From Gracilaria caudata (lineage: Eukaryota > Rhodophyta > Florideophyceae > Gracilariales > Gracilariaceae), in NCBI GenBank assembly GCA_030374735.1, contig JASCIV010000349.1, positions 1 to 23,378 of the forward strand: 23,378 nucleotides of DNA, given 5' to 3'. The first letter of the stretch is position 1, and each line of letters opens with the position of its first letter. Below are positions 1-8,994 of the stretch, piece after piece. Under the pieces are notes generated by a model. It saw nothing but the letters and a program-made list of their open reading frames with translations, made no database searches and was not told where the DNA came from. The translations under genes and the position numbers were made by a program.

Positions 1-2
1 AT

Positions 3-1356
3 GCTGAGCGCTTCGTCAGTGGTGCCCAGAGCGATGGTGATTGGGGACGAATTGATCAAGCACTTCAACAGAATGCTCGACTGCAAAGAACGAGCGATGA
101 TAATCGTGCGCACATGACTGTGGTCGGCGGAGGATGGATGTCTCCCATAGTTGGTTCTGTTTTGATAGAACAGGGGGCGAATGTGACATTTTCATACTCG
201 GAACCATCTTTTTTGGCTCGCTATCTCCCTCGCTACGTATCGCAAGACATTCTTGCGAGATTGTATTGGCAAAGCGACGGAGGAATAGATTCTTTGTCAT
301 ATTCAACAGTTAGATATGTTGTAGCCAGAAAAGCTCTTGACAATGGGGTAGATGGCATCGAGGCGGAGGTGCACATCGGGACGGTGTTCGATTCTTTCTC
401 AATAGTAGACTTTCGGACTGATCACGTAATATTTGCTCCAACAGTGACATCAAGAATACCTATCGAAACACCAAACTTGTCTCGCGGGGAAGGCGGATTC
501 ACAGTCAATGCTGAGTTGGCTGTTGCCAGTGATATTTACGTAGCCGGCTCGGCAGTTGAAATGAGTCCCTCGACAGGTCAATCTCACATCATGAGATGGG
601 GTTCTGATTATGCACGGTCAACAGGACGTCATGCTGCTTTGAATATGATGGGGGGAAGGGAACCCTTTACTCCGTCACCAATGACGACGGTGGACCTGGG
701 TCTAGTCAATCTTCAGGTTCATGTCCTTGCTGATGTCGATGGCTCACTTGAGTCCTTTGGCTACTTTCGGCGAGCGAAGGACAAAGGCGAAGATACTTGT
801 GGAGGACAGTTGGAGATTGGGGCAGTAATCTACGTCACCCCCGCTCCATTGAGTCATCGGGGGGCAGCCCAAAAGCTTCTCATAACTGGCATTGCCATAT
901 GGGAAGGTTCTTCATCCGTCAAAATCGATGACATAGAAGCAGCCAAGACGGAAGCATCAAAGCTAATACGTTCAGATCCAATGAGCCGCCCGGACCTGGA
1001 ACACGTGATGGACAATTTTGCAACAAATCATCTGGGAATCTCTTTACCTCGCAAAGGTTCAAAAAGGGAGGAACATGAGCAAACCAAAGATGCCAGTGAT
1101 CGTCTTCACGAAGCTTGTGAGCGGGGAGAGGAGGAGCGCGTCGATGACAATCTTTCGAATTTTCGCTCTTCAGCGCGAAGACCTTCAGGCATTCTTTGGA
1201 GACGACATAAGCCTGCAAGAACCATAAGAGTTAGAGAGAACGAAATTTTATGGGTTGAGAATGAAACTGTAGGCGCGATATCACCAGAAACAAGAGGGGA
1301 CCGAATGTCGAGAGCATACTCAGATTTGTTGCGCAGGAGCGCCAATCGGACGTAGC
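3..1356 (+). CDS. AIF-like (apoptosis-inducing-factor family) NAD(P)H/FAD oxidoreductase, 5' part outside window
   Basis: The frame is open from the window edge, so the ATG at 114 is internal: the codons before it continue the family pattern leading into the beta-strand TVVGGGWMS. Seen: a Rossmann-type NAD-binding start (GGGWMS where AIF has GGGFLGS), then GGFTVNAEL..SDIYVAG, which aligns with the AIFM1 stretch GGFRVNAEL..NIWVAG, then an AIF C-terminal-type beta region ending near LLITGIAIWEG. The last 110 residues are charged and not recognised. Family knowledge: AIF proteins are mitochondrial flavoproteins that act as NADH oxidoreductases and in import or redox control. Odd points: the third Gly of the dinucleotide motif is Ser, and the FAD-contacting AGDA motif reads AGSA, so flavin binding may be altered. 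The gene converges on the sorting-nexin gene. Family assignment is fairly sure; function is not. Confidence 0.75.
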
Positions 1357-1802
1357 TCAATGACCAGCTACGGACGATGGAACCATTTTGCTTGCATAGA
1401 AAACAAACAACCGAACTCAACCACGCAGTAGCGAGACCTTGTACCAGCCTTGTAATCAGTTGTTGACGGTCGTTCTCTGAGAGTTTAGAACTTCTTCGAC
1501 GTCGCACCTGAAGGGCAGAAGTAGGACCACTTGATCTGGATTTCTTTATCGCGGCGAATTTCACGGCGCGAAACCAGAATAACTCTCTGCTTGAATGTGC
1601 AGAAGGGCCGTTCAAAACCAATTACAGGTCTTGGATATGACAAAACATGTTCTTCACAACGAGTACTGAACATGATTTTCAACACATTTACAAGTACATT
1701 TACATAATAGTTAAGTGAAATCAAGTGAGAAGGTTGTAGAAATACATCGTTAACAAAACACAGAAGCAGAAACAGTTACATATCCAGATGACGAAGTTAG
1801 TT
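1357..1802. other. Convergent intergenic region, no gene supported
   Basis: The 446 bases lie between the stop of the AIF-like gene and the stop of the sorting-nexin gene, so they should hold both 3' ends. Minus-strand frames here (for example through 1380-1530) overlap the AIF C-terminus and have no recognisable domain. No strong hairpin or repeat was noticed. Confidence 0.5.
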
Positions 1803-3980
1803 CTAAACTCTACTGCGTGAAGCTGATCCATTTCGTGGACTGGAAGTCGCGTTCGTTTTGGAACTCCTTCGAAATTCGTTCACGCATTGCGACAAAGACT
1901 TCCATGCTTCAGCCTGTGCAGCGTGTTGTCGGGAATACTCTTCGGCCATTCCGTGGAGTGCTTCACACAGGTCCTCATGCATATCGTTCCGCAACCGTCT
2001 CAGCTCATCAGTTGTAGACAGTGCAACCTTTTTGTATCGCTCCCGTATCTCCTTCAAACGATTGGAAGCCCTATGTACTTCGGTTTTTAAACCCTCCAAG
2101 CTTTCATTGGATGCCTCTGTTCTCCCATCCCACATACTTCCAGTACGACTCTCAAGCTTGTCACGGAGCTTGGTATATACCGCGACAGCGTGCTCGTAAG
2201 CATCTTGTTCTTCTCTCCTTGCGTTCATGATGCGTTGAGCACCCTTCGCACGTTCCTCATAATCCCTGAAAACCTCGTCGACAACACGGGCGACGGGGAG
2301 GGCAATAGTAACACCGTTGAGTTGCTGATCATCTCCTCTTTCCTCATTCGCCAAACGCGACTTTTCCTGAGAGGCAAAAGACACTCGTTGTGAGCGTGCC
2401 ATGGAATCTGAATGTGAAGGCTGCACCTTCTCTTGCGCTCTCGGTGAACCACGCTCCGATATCCCGGGATCAAGTAGAGCCCCAATAACGCGACGGACAG
2501 GAACGACATTTGCTTTGCCAGCGGCTTCCACACTCGGATCAGAGCTCGTGCGGTTACTCCAAAATGCCCCGGAATTGGATTCCCGTTCCGAAGGAATCTC
2601 CAGTTGGATTTGTTCCAGCTGAGCGCCAAGTTTCCCACCTTCTCGTCTTCCGAGATCACGCAGCGCATTCTGCATCGAAATAGTGCTATTGCACTCCGCC
2701 TCCCTTTGTTTATGAACCTTTTCCGCCGCATGTCGTAGACAAGAAAGAGAAACACCAAGATCTTTGACGTAATTATGCAATCGCTCAACACGTGCTTCCG
2801 CAGAATCTTCCACCAGAGCTTCTGCACCATCTCGTTCAAGAAACCATACCAAGGCCTTGTTGAATCTTCTGCCCGTCTGCCACAACATTTTTTCGCCCCA
2901 ATGACCCAGTCTGTGCCACGCATTCTCATCCGCCGCACTCCCAAACAACGCTGATGTGATAGAACTTTCATGACTGATTGATTCCCTTCTAATCTTCTTC
3001 CATTCATCTTCTCCCAAAGCACCAAGAAAAGCAAGAAGCTCCTCTCTCGTACAGAGCACTGCATGGGTGGCAACGCGTCTCAAAAAGGTTTGAAATCCTC
3101 TCAACCGCTCATGTTCATAAGCATACCCATGCTTTACACGTCCTGCAAAACTCAGAGGCGGCAACAACGGCACAATCACACCTTCATTTCGAGCGCGAAG
3201 GCAGTCATGCAACCACAAAAAATCAGCAATGGAACGACGTACAAGATAATAATCGTCCTGCGTAGGAGTTGAAACAATCGCCCAATTTCGTCGTGAACGC
3301 ACAACATAAATGCCTCCGGCCACACCTCTTTGTGCAACGGCAGGAAATAAAGTGACATCAGAACGATCTATGACACCATCAGAATGAGTCTCCCGTTCGT
3401 TGTCATCCAACGCTGCGAGTACAGCATGTATATTAGCCGCATAGGCATCGCCTGCAGGTGGTGGTTGTGGCTTTTCAGCGCGTTGTGCCAAATGCAACAA
3501 GAGCGGATCATCAGGTCTTTGGTGTGCTTCCAACAACTCACATGCCTCTTCTGCAAACTGTTCCGGCGATGTGGTCGAAACGTCTGGCTCGCTCTTTTTC
3601 TTCACCGGCGAGGGTGGCGGTGTCTGCACGTGACGGGACGGTTGCCGACGAGGAACGCGAATTGCATCGGGTAGAACGTTGAGCGGATCGGAACGCAGTG
3701 GATGTTCGGCTTCCTGCGTGTTGGAAGGAGAGAAAGACGAGGAATGTCGCATTACTGTGCGAGACAGTTGCTTATTGATTAGTTTCAACTGGACGAGCGA
3801 CAAGGATGTGCCATTGTGCACTTCAGACGCGGCAAAGAAGGGGCGGAGCGGGGTGGGCGTGTGAATGACGCGGCTCCGGCACGGTGACGTTGTCCGGGGG
3901 TGCTGGGGCCTTTGTTTTGGTCGTTGCTGGCGCGCTGGCGAAGATGTTGTTTGCATTGCAAGTTGCGAGTCACGGCGCAT
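1803..3980 (-). CDS. PX-domain sorting nexin with BAR-like coiled coil
   Basis: 725 codons, uninterrupted. Residues 1-215 are low-complexity, basic and Pro/Ser-rich. A PX domain follows at about 222-325. It has the paired arginines of LVRRSIADF (248-249), the proline loop PLLPPLS (271-277) and the ERLRGFQTFL helix, the elements that contact PtdIns3P in PX domains. Residues about 345-460 and 560-700 are helical and heptad-like, as in Vps5/BAR regions of SNX1/2/4-type proteins, and are split by a Ser-rich linker (about 463-560). Inferred role: membrane-curving endosomal sorting adaptor. Start choice: ATG at 3980 gives the longest frame; ATG at 3752 (MRHSSSF, residue 77) is a good alternative, because the first 76 residues are low-complexity. 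The gene lies downstream of, and in the same orientation as, the membrane-protein gene. PX is secure; the BAR part is inferred from pattern. Confidence 0.8.
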   Translation of the reverse strand: MRRDSQLAMQTTSSPARQQRPKQRPQHPRTTSPCRSRVIHTPTPLRPFFAASEVHNGTSLSLVQLKLINKQLSRTVMRHSSSFSPSNTQEAEHPLRSDPLNVLPDAIRVPRRQPSRHVQTPPPSPVKKKSEPDVSTTSPEQFAEEACELLEAHQRPDDPLLLHLAQRAEKPQPPPAGDAYAANIHAVLAALDDNERETHSDGVIDRSDVTLFPAVAQRGVAGGIYVVRSRRNWAIVSTPTQDDYYLVRRSIADFLWLHDCLRARNEGVIVPLLPPLSFAGRVKHGYAYEHERLRGFQTFLRRVATHAVLCTREELLAFLGALGEDEWKKIRRESISHESSITSALFGSAADENAWHRLGHWGEKMLWQTGRRFNKALVWFLERDGAEALVEDSAEARVERLHNYVKDLGVSLSCLRHAAEKVHKQREAECNSTISMQNALRDLGRREGGKLGAQLEQIQLEIPSERESNSGAFWSNRTSSDPSVEAAGKANVVPVRRVIGALLDPGISERGSPRAQEKVQPSHSDSMARSQRVSFASQEKSRLANEERGDDQQLNGVTIALPVARVVDEVFRDYEERAKGAQRIMNARREEQDAYEHAVAVYTKLRDKLESRTGSMWDGRTEASNESLEGLKTEVHRASNRLKEIRERYKKVALSTTDELRRLRNDMHEDLCEALHGMAEEYSRQHAAQAEAWKSLSQCVNEFRRSSKTNATSSPRNGSASRSRV

Positions 3981-4044
3981 TCGGCCAGTTTAATCCAAAA
4001 CGAACAAATTTATCAAATAATTTTTTGGTCAAGTTTGAGCCTGT

Positions 4045-4056
4045 GTACCCTTGTAC
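4045..4056. repeat. GTAC-CCTT-GTAC scar-like motif
   Basis: GTAC direct repeat around CCTT, 65 bp upstream of the sorting-nexin ATG. It is the exact reverse complement of the motif inside the PurL relic at 13024. A third GTAC lies at 4081. See findings. Confidence 0.6.
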
Positions 4057-4098
4057 AGAAAAGTTACCGAGGTTACCAGGGTACCATAATTGTTCAAT

Positions 4099-4114
4099 CG
4101 TTCGTTCGTTCGTT
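4099..4114 (+). repeat. (CGTT)4 microsatellite
   Basis: Four perfect tandem copies of CGTT lie in the 145-bp gap between the membrane-protein stop and the sorting-nexin start, that is, in the sorting-nexin promoter or 5' UTR. Confidence 0.9.
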
Positions 4115-4125
4115 TTGAACTCTAT

Positions 4126-5181
4126 TCAGTATTGCGCACCTCGCCACAACTTCTCATCCCCTGCACCGAATGCCGGAGTGAGGAACCACAAAACTGCGAG
4201 CACCGCGAAATTGATGACGACAACGGCAAAGAAGCATATGTGAGGCCATGTTCTAATCGTAACAATCACCGTAGATAAATCGTTTGATACGGTTATATTC
4301 TCCGAAACTGGAGGGGCTCGAACAGAAACGCCAGAAAGCAATTCAGCCATTCTTCTGCCATTCAGTACGTTTGCTATGTCAGACGTGAAAAGCGGTTGGC
4401 CCGGTCTGTACACCCTGTTTGCGTACATATCCAGTTTGGCCATCAGTTCGGCGTCCACAGACGTAAGCAAGGCATCTAACCTCAGAGCAGGACATTGTGG
4501 AAGCTCAATGAAGACAGAAATGAGCTCTCCTTTTTGAAGAGAAGTCCAGCCACTAGAATTCATTTCTTTGAAGTCATCCAATCTGCGAATTCCTCTTGGG
4601 AATATCCACGTGATATTATGCGTTGTATCTCGATATATACAGATATCGGTCAAACCGCATTCAGACGTATCGTCGGCTAAGAATCCAAGGTCGCGTTGGT
4701 CGCTGAGAACGCAATCTACGTTGTACTTCAGCCTCCAATGCGTCACTTCAAGCTTGTAATACAGCACCCCTATGTTATCATGCTCTTCGCTTTCGAATTT
4801 GTTTAATGTTTCCCAGTGTTCCAGTACTGCTTCTGAATACCCTGAAAGGTGTCGACGAGTTACTGGGCTTAGGTCATGACGAATGACGCTCTCAGAAGAA
4901 ATGGAAGACTTTTGTGATGTAGGATTCAGTGACTCCTCAACACATTGCTCCTCGGGTGTTTCGTCTCCAAACACAAAACTTTGTCCCAACCAAGACTGCG
5001 TTGGGGCAAATGTTTCAGAGTTACAGTAGTGCGAAGCCTGATCGCCTTTTTGGTTCAACATGCCCGTATAATTGCAAAAAGTTTTGTCCAGCTTGACGCA
5101 ATACTCGCCGTAGTGAAGTTGATACATCGAGTAGTTCATCTTTCTCAGATTTTCGCTGCAATTTTTGCCATCTAATGACAT
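4126..5181 (-). CDS. Uncharacterised type I-like membrane protein, Cys- and sequon-rich ectodomain; 5' end unresolved
   Basis: An open frame of about 351 codons from ATG 5181. I recognise no family. Seen: a long polar region with several cysteines and many N-glycosylation sequons (NCS, NYS, NYT, NIT, NSS, NIT). One hydrophobic helix follows near the C-terminus (about residues 316-338, FFAVVVINFAVLAVLWFL), then a short charged tail. This suggests a lumenal or extracellular domain anchored by a C-terminal segment. There is no signal peptide at this start. The same frame continues upstream to 5397 through a single TGA (5209-5211) into a hydrophobic stretch that could be a signal or membrane segment. 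A further hydrophobic ORF lies at 5507-5734. Thus the true gene is probably longer, with an intron, a stop mutation or a frameshift in between. The extent is uncertain; the function is unknown. Confidence 0.5.
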   Translation of the reverse strand: MSLDGKNCSENLRKMNYSMYQLHYGEYCVKLDKTFCNYTGMLNQKGDQASHYCNSETFAPTQSWLGQSFVFGDETPEEQCVEESLNPTSQKSSISSESVIRHDLSPVTRRHLSGYSEAVLEHWETLNKFESEEHDNIGVLYYKLEVTHWRLKYNVDCVLSDQRDLGFLADDTSECGLTDICIYRDTTHNITWIFPRGIRRLDDFKEMNSSGWTSLQKGELISVFIELPQCPALRLDALLTSVDAELMAKLDMYANRVYRPGQPLFTSDIANVLNGRRMAELLSGVSVRAPPVSENITVSNDLSTVIVTIRTWPHICFFAVVVINFAVLAVLWFLTPAFGAGDEKLWRGAQY

Positions 5182-5211
5182 CAAATGAGTTCCTGTGTCA
5201 TTACATAAGAA

Positions 5212-5412
5212 TCACATGCGGCCGATATATTGTAGTTCAAGGAATTCAGCTGTTTCTCGGAAACCCAGTTCAGAATCGTTTGAGAATAGAGAAGATCCTG
5301 GTAGGAGAATACGAAGCACTTTCTCCCCTGTCACTGCCTCGGTATCAATCACAAAAGATAGGATGTTTCCAAAAATCAAGAACAGCACGAAGAGCACTGG
5401 CGGAGGTGAGAA
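5212..5412 (-). other. Probable 5' coding piece of the membrane-protein gene, separated by an in-frame TGA
   Basis: This stretch is in the same frame as the 4126-5181 ORF and ends in one TGA. It has no ATG start; its first hydrophobic run (VLFVLFLIFGNILSF) resembles a signal or anchor segment. A polypyrimidine run ending in cag (ctttttttcaaacag on the minus strand, ending about 5460) is a good-looking 3' splice site just upstream, so an exon beginning near 5459 is possible. No splicing pattern I tried gives one continuous frame. It could be an exon, a broken gene or a chance ORF. Confidence 0.35.
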
Positions 5413-5506
5413 GTCTTACATTCGCTTCTGTGTTGTTGGCCGTGTATCTCGTTTGAGTGACTGTTTGAAAAAAAGAGGAAACAGGCCTGAGTGGCTCATC
5501 ACAGTT

Positions 5507-5734
5507 TTAAAGAAAGTGCACAATTCGATCAGTTAACTTCCCAATGAACAGAACAAATATAACACCCAAAACTTCAGTTATCAAAAGAGTGGCAAGATTG
5601 ACAACCCAAACTTCAATGTTTTCAGAGCGACCATGACGGAGAGCTTCTGGCTCCTTCTGACGGCTGGCAGAAGTTTTAAAGAAAGCTGAAACGGAGTGTA
5701 ATCGGGACTTAAATACACAGCAGGTATCCTTAGT
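5507..5734 (-). CDS. Small single-span membrane ORF, possibly first exon of the membrane-protein gene
   Basis: Begins at an internal ATG (MTKDTCCVFK) and runs 75 codons. A basic cytosolic-type N-terminus precedes one hydrophobic helix (VWVVNLATLLITEVLGVIF) and the ORF stops shortly after. Just downstream, on the same strand, are the polypyrimidine/cag acceptor-like site and the rest of the membrane-protein locus. It may therefore encode an N-terminal membrane anchor, giving a two-span protein with the Cys-rich domain between. No family is recognised. An ATG at 5853 opens another frame that would need a frameshift to join. Confidence 0.3.
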   Translation of the reverse strand, partial: TKDTCCVFKSRLHSVSAFFKTSASRQKEPEALRHGRSENIEVWVVNLATLLITEVLGVIFVLFIGKLTDRIVHFL

Positions 5735-6012
5735 CATGCTGAACGCGCAGTAGTGTGCCTCCTCGCCCTCTGACACTGCACCGTCGGCAGCTGTAGCAAA
5801 ACGACTTGAAACGGGCTCTTAGAGTTCTCGTTCACTCGGTTATTTTTTACCATGGCAAGGGAGATGCAGCACAACAGATGCCTCCGTGCCCGCAAAGCTG
5901 TGGGGCAGCTCTAGGTCGTGGGACTCTCCAGGAAGAGCGTGTGTAGGCAGTTAACCCGTATATAGACGAACAATTTGTATGTTCAACGAAGGATAACGGA
6001 TATATGATGATG

Positions 6013-6020
6013 GTGATCAC
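6013..6020. repeat. Palindrome GTGATCAC
   Basis: Perfect 8-bp palindrome, the first of three inverted repeats within 65 bp. Confidence 0.8.
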
Positions 6021-6025
6021 GAATA

Positions 6026-6040
6026 GTCTATGCCATAGAC
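6026..6040. repeat. Inverted repeat, 7-bp arms, 1-nt centre
   Basis: gtctatg-c-catagac, a perfect inverted repeat. The 1-nt centre suggests a dimeric protein site rather than an RNA hairpin. Confidence 0.8.
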
Positions 6041-6044
6041 ACGA

Positions 6045-6077
6045 TTTATGTCCTTACATTGCGCAAAAGGACATAAA
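6045..6077. repeat. Hairpin with 11-bp perfect stem and 11-nt loop
   Basis: Arms tttatgtcctt (6045-6055) and aaggacataaa (6067-6077) are exact reverse complements. It lies 186 bp past the BMT2 stop, so it could shape the BMT2 3' end or be part of a structured RNA; no product is claimed. Confidence 0.8.
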
Positions 6078-6262
6078 GAGGAGCTCGGTTTGAGTCATAT
6101 AAGATGAACTGCACTGGCACACCTCAGCATCAAAAGAAGACGTTGTGGGCCATTGTTCCACAGCACCAACGCGCCTACCCAGGACCATAATTGGGTATTC
6201 CTAAAAGCTGCAGCTCCTGAGCGGCTCATGTATCCTTCGCTTGCTAAAATGAATGGCGCCAC

Positions 6263-7327
6263 TCATCGCTGGTTGTGCTCATAAGCGCTGGCAGCGGAAT
6301 CGGCGTCACTCCGCTGGGCCTTCAGGGCGGCCCTTCTCGCCCTCTTCCGCTGATTACTGGTAGAGCGCACAGCGCCAAGCTTTGTATGCACGGCACGACT
6401 GGAGACCGACTTGGTGGGCTTTCTTAGCTGTTTCCGTTCGCCTTGAACGCAAATCCAAAAGTTATTTCGGAACGCACCGCTTCGAACGGCGTTTCGTTTG
6501 TCTAGTCCTTCCTTCCATACAGGGGCGCATTTGCTTGCGATGCAAAACATGAGCTTTTTCGTAAAGCTGAGATGAATAATACGAAAGCCACATGCGAGTA
6601 GAATGTGTTTCAACGTAATCTGATCGAGATAGCGACTGTTTTGAATGCATGCCGACGGTAACGTGAAAAACAAGAACGAGTCTTTCTTCAGTAACGAGTT
6701 GGCCGACTTTAGCATGAGAGCTCTCCGCTTCACGCAGCCCTCAAAGTTGACACACAGCGATAAACAAACCACGTCGAACGTAGCATGAAGAGCAGAACAC
6801 TGCGCATATTGAACGAGATCGGCCTGAACAACGTGTTTGCCAAGTTCACTGTCTTCCAGGTGCAAATCAATCGCCGTCTGTCGCAACGGGAACACTCCGC
6901 GCGCAGTTTCAACACGCTCCGGAAAGCGACGAACAATCGCGCCTACGTCCAACAACCGCACAAACTCGCCATCAAACGGCAGGCTTTTCATTCGACCAAG
7001 CACCCATTTGGAGCAATCAAACGTGGTATGCGTGAGTTGTTCGCCCGTTCTGGACGCGTTTTGGTATGAGTCCATTCCGATCATGTTGAGCTGTGCGGTT
7101 AGCAGCGCGCGTTTTGCGCGCTTGGACGCGTCGTTCACCAACGTCACATCGCTATCTATGGACGCCAGCTGCTTATTCAACGTGTGGTACAACTGAATCG
7201 TATGCGCCGCAGAAAGCGTGCTCGGGTCGGGAAGAACACTTGGCTGCTGTCCCTGAGGGCGACGCGTCTTCGGACGGGCTCGCTTGAACGTCCTCTTCAC
7301 AACCCGTGGGCGCGCTGGCGCGCTCAT
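6263..7327 (-). CDS. BMT2: Bmt2-family 25S rRNA (adenine-N1)-methyltransferase
   Basis: Start chosen at ATG 7327 (MSAPARPRVVKRTFK): the frame opens further upstream, but a very basic nucleolar-type N-terminus begins here and the family homology follows. Length about 354 residues, in the family range. Seen: a TIQLYHTLNKQL helix, the family signature YQNASRTGEQ..DCSKWVLG (from about residue 88), a SAM-binding LLDVGAI strand (about 125-131), FDVVCLSLCVNF (about 184-195), and the late TLPSACIQNSRYLD motif typical of Bmt2. The C-terminus is basic. Family knowledge: yeast Bmt2 makes m1A in 25S rRNA in the nucleolus; the related SAMTOR proteins are SAM sensors. The signature RG(GD)-type glycines before SKW are replaced by THTTFDC, a modest divergence. 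Divergent with the 7790 ORF across 462 bp. Confidence 0.85.
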   Translation of the reverse strand: MSAPARPRVVKRTFKRARPKTRRPQGQQPSVLPDPSTLSAAHTIQLYHTLNKQLASIDSDVTLVNDASKRAKRALLTAQLNMIGMDSYQNASRTGEQLTHTTFDCSKWVLGRMKSLPFDGEFVRLLDVGAIVRRFPERVETARGVFPLRQTAIDLHLEDSELGKHVVQADLVQYAQCSALHATFDVVCLSLCVNFEGCVKRRALMLKSANSLLKKDSFLFFTLPSACIQNSRYLDQITLKHILLACGFRIIHLSFTKKLMFCIASKCAPVWKEGLDKRNAVRSGAFRNNFWICVQGERKQLRKPTKSVSSRAVHTKLGAVRSTSNQRKRARRAALKAQRSDADSAASAYEHNQR

Positions 7328-7710
7328 CGTTGTCCCTTGGGCCGTGAGGCGCGACGAAGAGCATACAAAGATCGTTTCGCCCCTCCCTCGCATGGCTCCC
7401 GCGCCGCACACTATGGGCAGTGGCGACATAGGAGCACGCCGTGCTGTAATACGAAGCCACGTGTTTTGGAAACATGGGTCCGGCCGCACGCGTGCTGCAC
7501 GTGCCCTTCCTACGCATGCTGATTACACCTGACTGAATCGCGTTCCGTAGAGCTTTGGAACAAAGCGCCGTGCACGTAACGTTACACGCGTCCAAGCAGA
7601 ATTCATTCACTTTTTAAGATCTCAGTGTCGTCTTTTTCTTCTCTGCTTGACGCGCTTCACGTCTCTTTCTCTTGCGCTCGCCCTCTTTTCTCTCGCTCTC
7701 GCTCGCGCTT

Positions 7711-7760
7711 TCTCGCCCTCTCTCGCCCTCTCTCGCCCTCTCTCGACTTCTCTCATTCTC
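7711..7760 (+). repeat. 10-bp tandem repeat (tctcgccctc)
   Basis: Three perfect and two degenerate copies of tctcgccctc in a strongly pyrimidine-rich tract (about 7670-7775), directly before the ATG at 7790. It probably forms the promoter or 5' UTR of that ORF, or a shared region with divergent BMT2. Confidence 0.9.
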
Positions 7761-7789
7761 TTTTCGCCAAGTTTTCCGCCCTACGCACG

Positions 7790-8029
7790 ATGAATTCCTC
7801 TACTCTTCCAATCTTCGACGCTTCCGGCATCTGCACAAAGTGTGGATGGCACCGACATCATCATCAACGACAACCGTGCAACCTTTATCTGCATCACATC
7901 AACAAATCTTGCGACGGCACCGTGGTGTACGGCTACTCCATGGCAGGCTTTCGTGTCTGTTGCGCGTACTGTGATAAGTGTTGTGTTCAAGTTTGTGATA
8001 CCGTGAAGAACGAACGACCGGACAAATAG
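7790..8029 (+). CDS. Small Cys/His-rich protein, putative zinc binder
   Basis: 79 codons from ATG 7790. An in-frame ATG at 7625 would add 55 Ser/Arg/Leu-rich residues encoded by the CT repeat, so the shorter start is preferred. Seen: CTKC (15-18), then HRHHH (21-25), C30, HH (35-36), C41, then CC..C..CC...C (57, 58, 61, 64, 65, 69). Ten cysteines and several histidines in 79 residues are enough for two zinc sites, but the spacing fits no finger family I can name. The tail is charged. Unknown function; it could be a zinc-binding adaptor or a metallothionein-like protein. The divergent position opposite BMT2 supports a promoter here, not a shared job. Confidence 0.45.
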   Translation: MNSSTLPIFDASGICTKCGWHRHHHQRQPCNLYLHHINKSCDGTVVYGYSMAGFRVCCAYCDKCCVQVCDTVKNERPDK

Positions 8030-8994
8030 CTGCAACACGCTGCCGGTTGAGGTTTGCGGCAGCCGGTGCCCTTCCCACTTTCATTTGCTTACCAATTCTA
8101 TGTACTAAGAGCCTAGTTGCACTATTCTAGTAAACTTGTTTGTTATGCGCCATCTTCTGGTTTCTGTTCATCTTGGACACGCTTTTCTTCACCTGGTGAC
8201 GAACCGTCACATCTTTCAATCCACTTATTCTGCCTACCTCGGCGAGCTCAACCCACAAAAACATCCTTGTCAAGATCCACTGTCTCCGAGATTTTTCACG
8301 GCAACCTTTGCCCGGTAGAGTCCACCGCATTCCACTCTGCGTTGCCCCAATTTTCATCGCAAAGGACCTACTCTCTGACCTCTGACTGTCAGTGGACACC
8401 AACAAACCAAACCCCACACCCAGCCGACCCCAAGAGTTTTCCAACGACCTACCTCACCATCCCTGGCAAACCGTCCATACTGCCCTACCCCACAAGCGGC
8501 GTCACTCGCTACCACGATCGTCTCACACATGCTAAACGGGGGCAACGTTTAGGGCCTCCCAGGTAACCCAGAAATTCCTATCCTCTGGTATCGGTGCTCT
8601 TGATTTTAAGCTTCCCTCCTAGCATATGATATGCTGCATATCACGCCCATCAGGTAGCCATCGTGCTAATTTGAACCCGCCTGCTCAGCGGTTCAACACA
8701 GAGAGAGAGTCAGTATCCGCAGAGTATGTGTCCTCCTCTCGCTCGCAACTGTCGATTCGACAGTTCAATTTAAGTGTAGGGTTAACTCTCTTATCCCTTT
8801 GGAGGGTTACGATGCCCATTTCATAGATGTTGGGTCCTGCAAAAACTCTGGTGCATGTACGAAAGAGGCGAGCGGAAGAGGAATTGATGTAGTTTCATAA
8901 ACAACCCTGGCTGGGGGGCACCCCAAATTATTTGAACTTATCTACCCTTCGTAAAATTGTAAGCCTCAGTGCTACAGTCCAGTTGTGGACAACA
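8030..8994. other. Long gene-poor stretch
   Basis: I see no supported gene. A plus-strand frame at 8117-8566 is open by virtue of C-rich composition and has no domain features. The stretch holds overlapping small palindromes near 8625-8645 (agcatat/atatgct) and the inverted repeat at 8747-8765. Confidence 0.45.
8747..8765. repeat. Inverted repeat, 9-bp arms
   Basis: aactgtcga-t-tcgacagtt, a perfect 9-bp inverted repeat around one base, in a gene-free stretch. Candidate dimer-binding site. Confidence 0.8.

Larger units (their letters stand above)
5735..6262. other. Gene-free stretch with a run of inverted repeats
   Basis: Lies between the 3' end of BMT2 and the upstream end of the membrane-protein locus. 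No supported ORF. It contains three successive inverted repeats at 6013-6077, listed separately. Confidence 0.5.

Noticed and set aside
1106..1621. 171-codon minus-strand ORF
   Set aside because: Overlaps the AIF-like C-terminus antisense, has no motif and no matching neighbour.
5209..5211. Selenocysteine at the in-frame TGA
   Set aside because: No recognised selenoprotein family or SECIS element; splicing or a stop mutation is simpler. Kept only as an option in the finding.
6004..6077. C/D snoRNA (ATGATGA looks like a C box)
   Set aside because: No D box (CTGA) at a suitable distance and no terminal stem; the nearest CTGA is more than 200 bp away.
8117..8566. 149-codon plus-strand ORF
   Set aside because: C-rich compositional openness; no domain, no helix pattern, no repeat.
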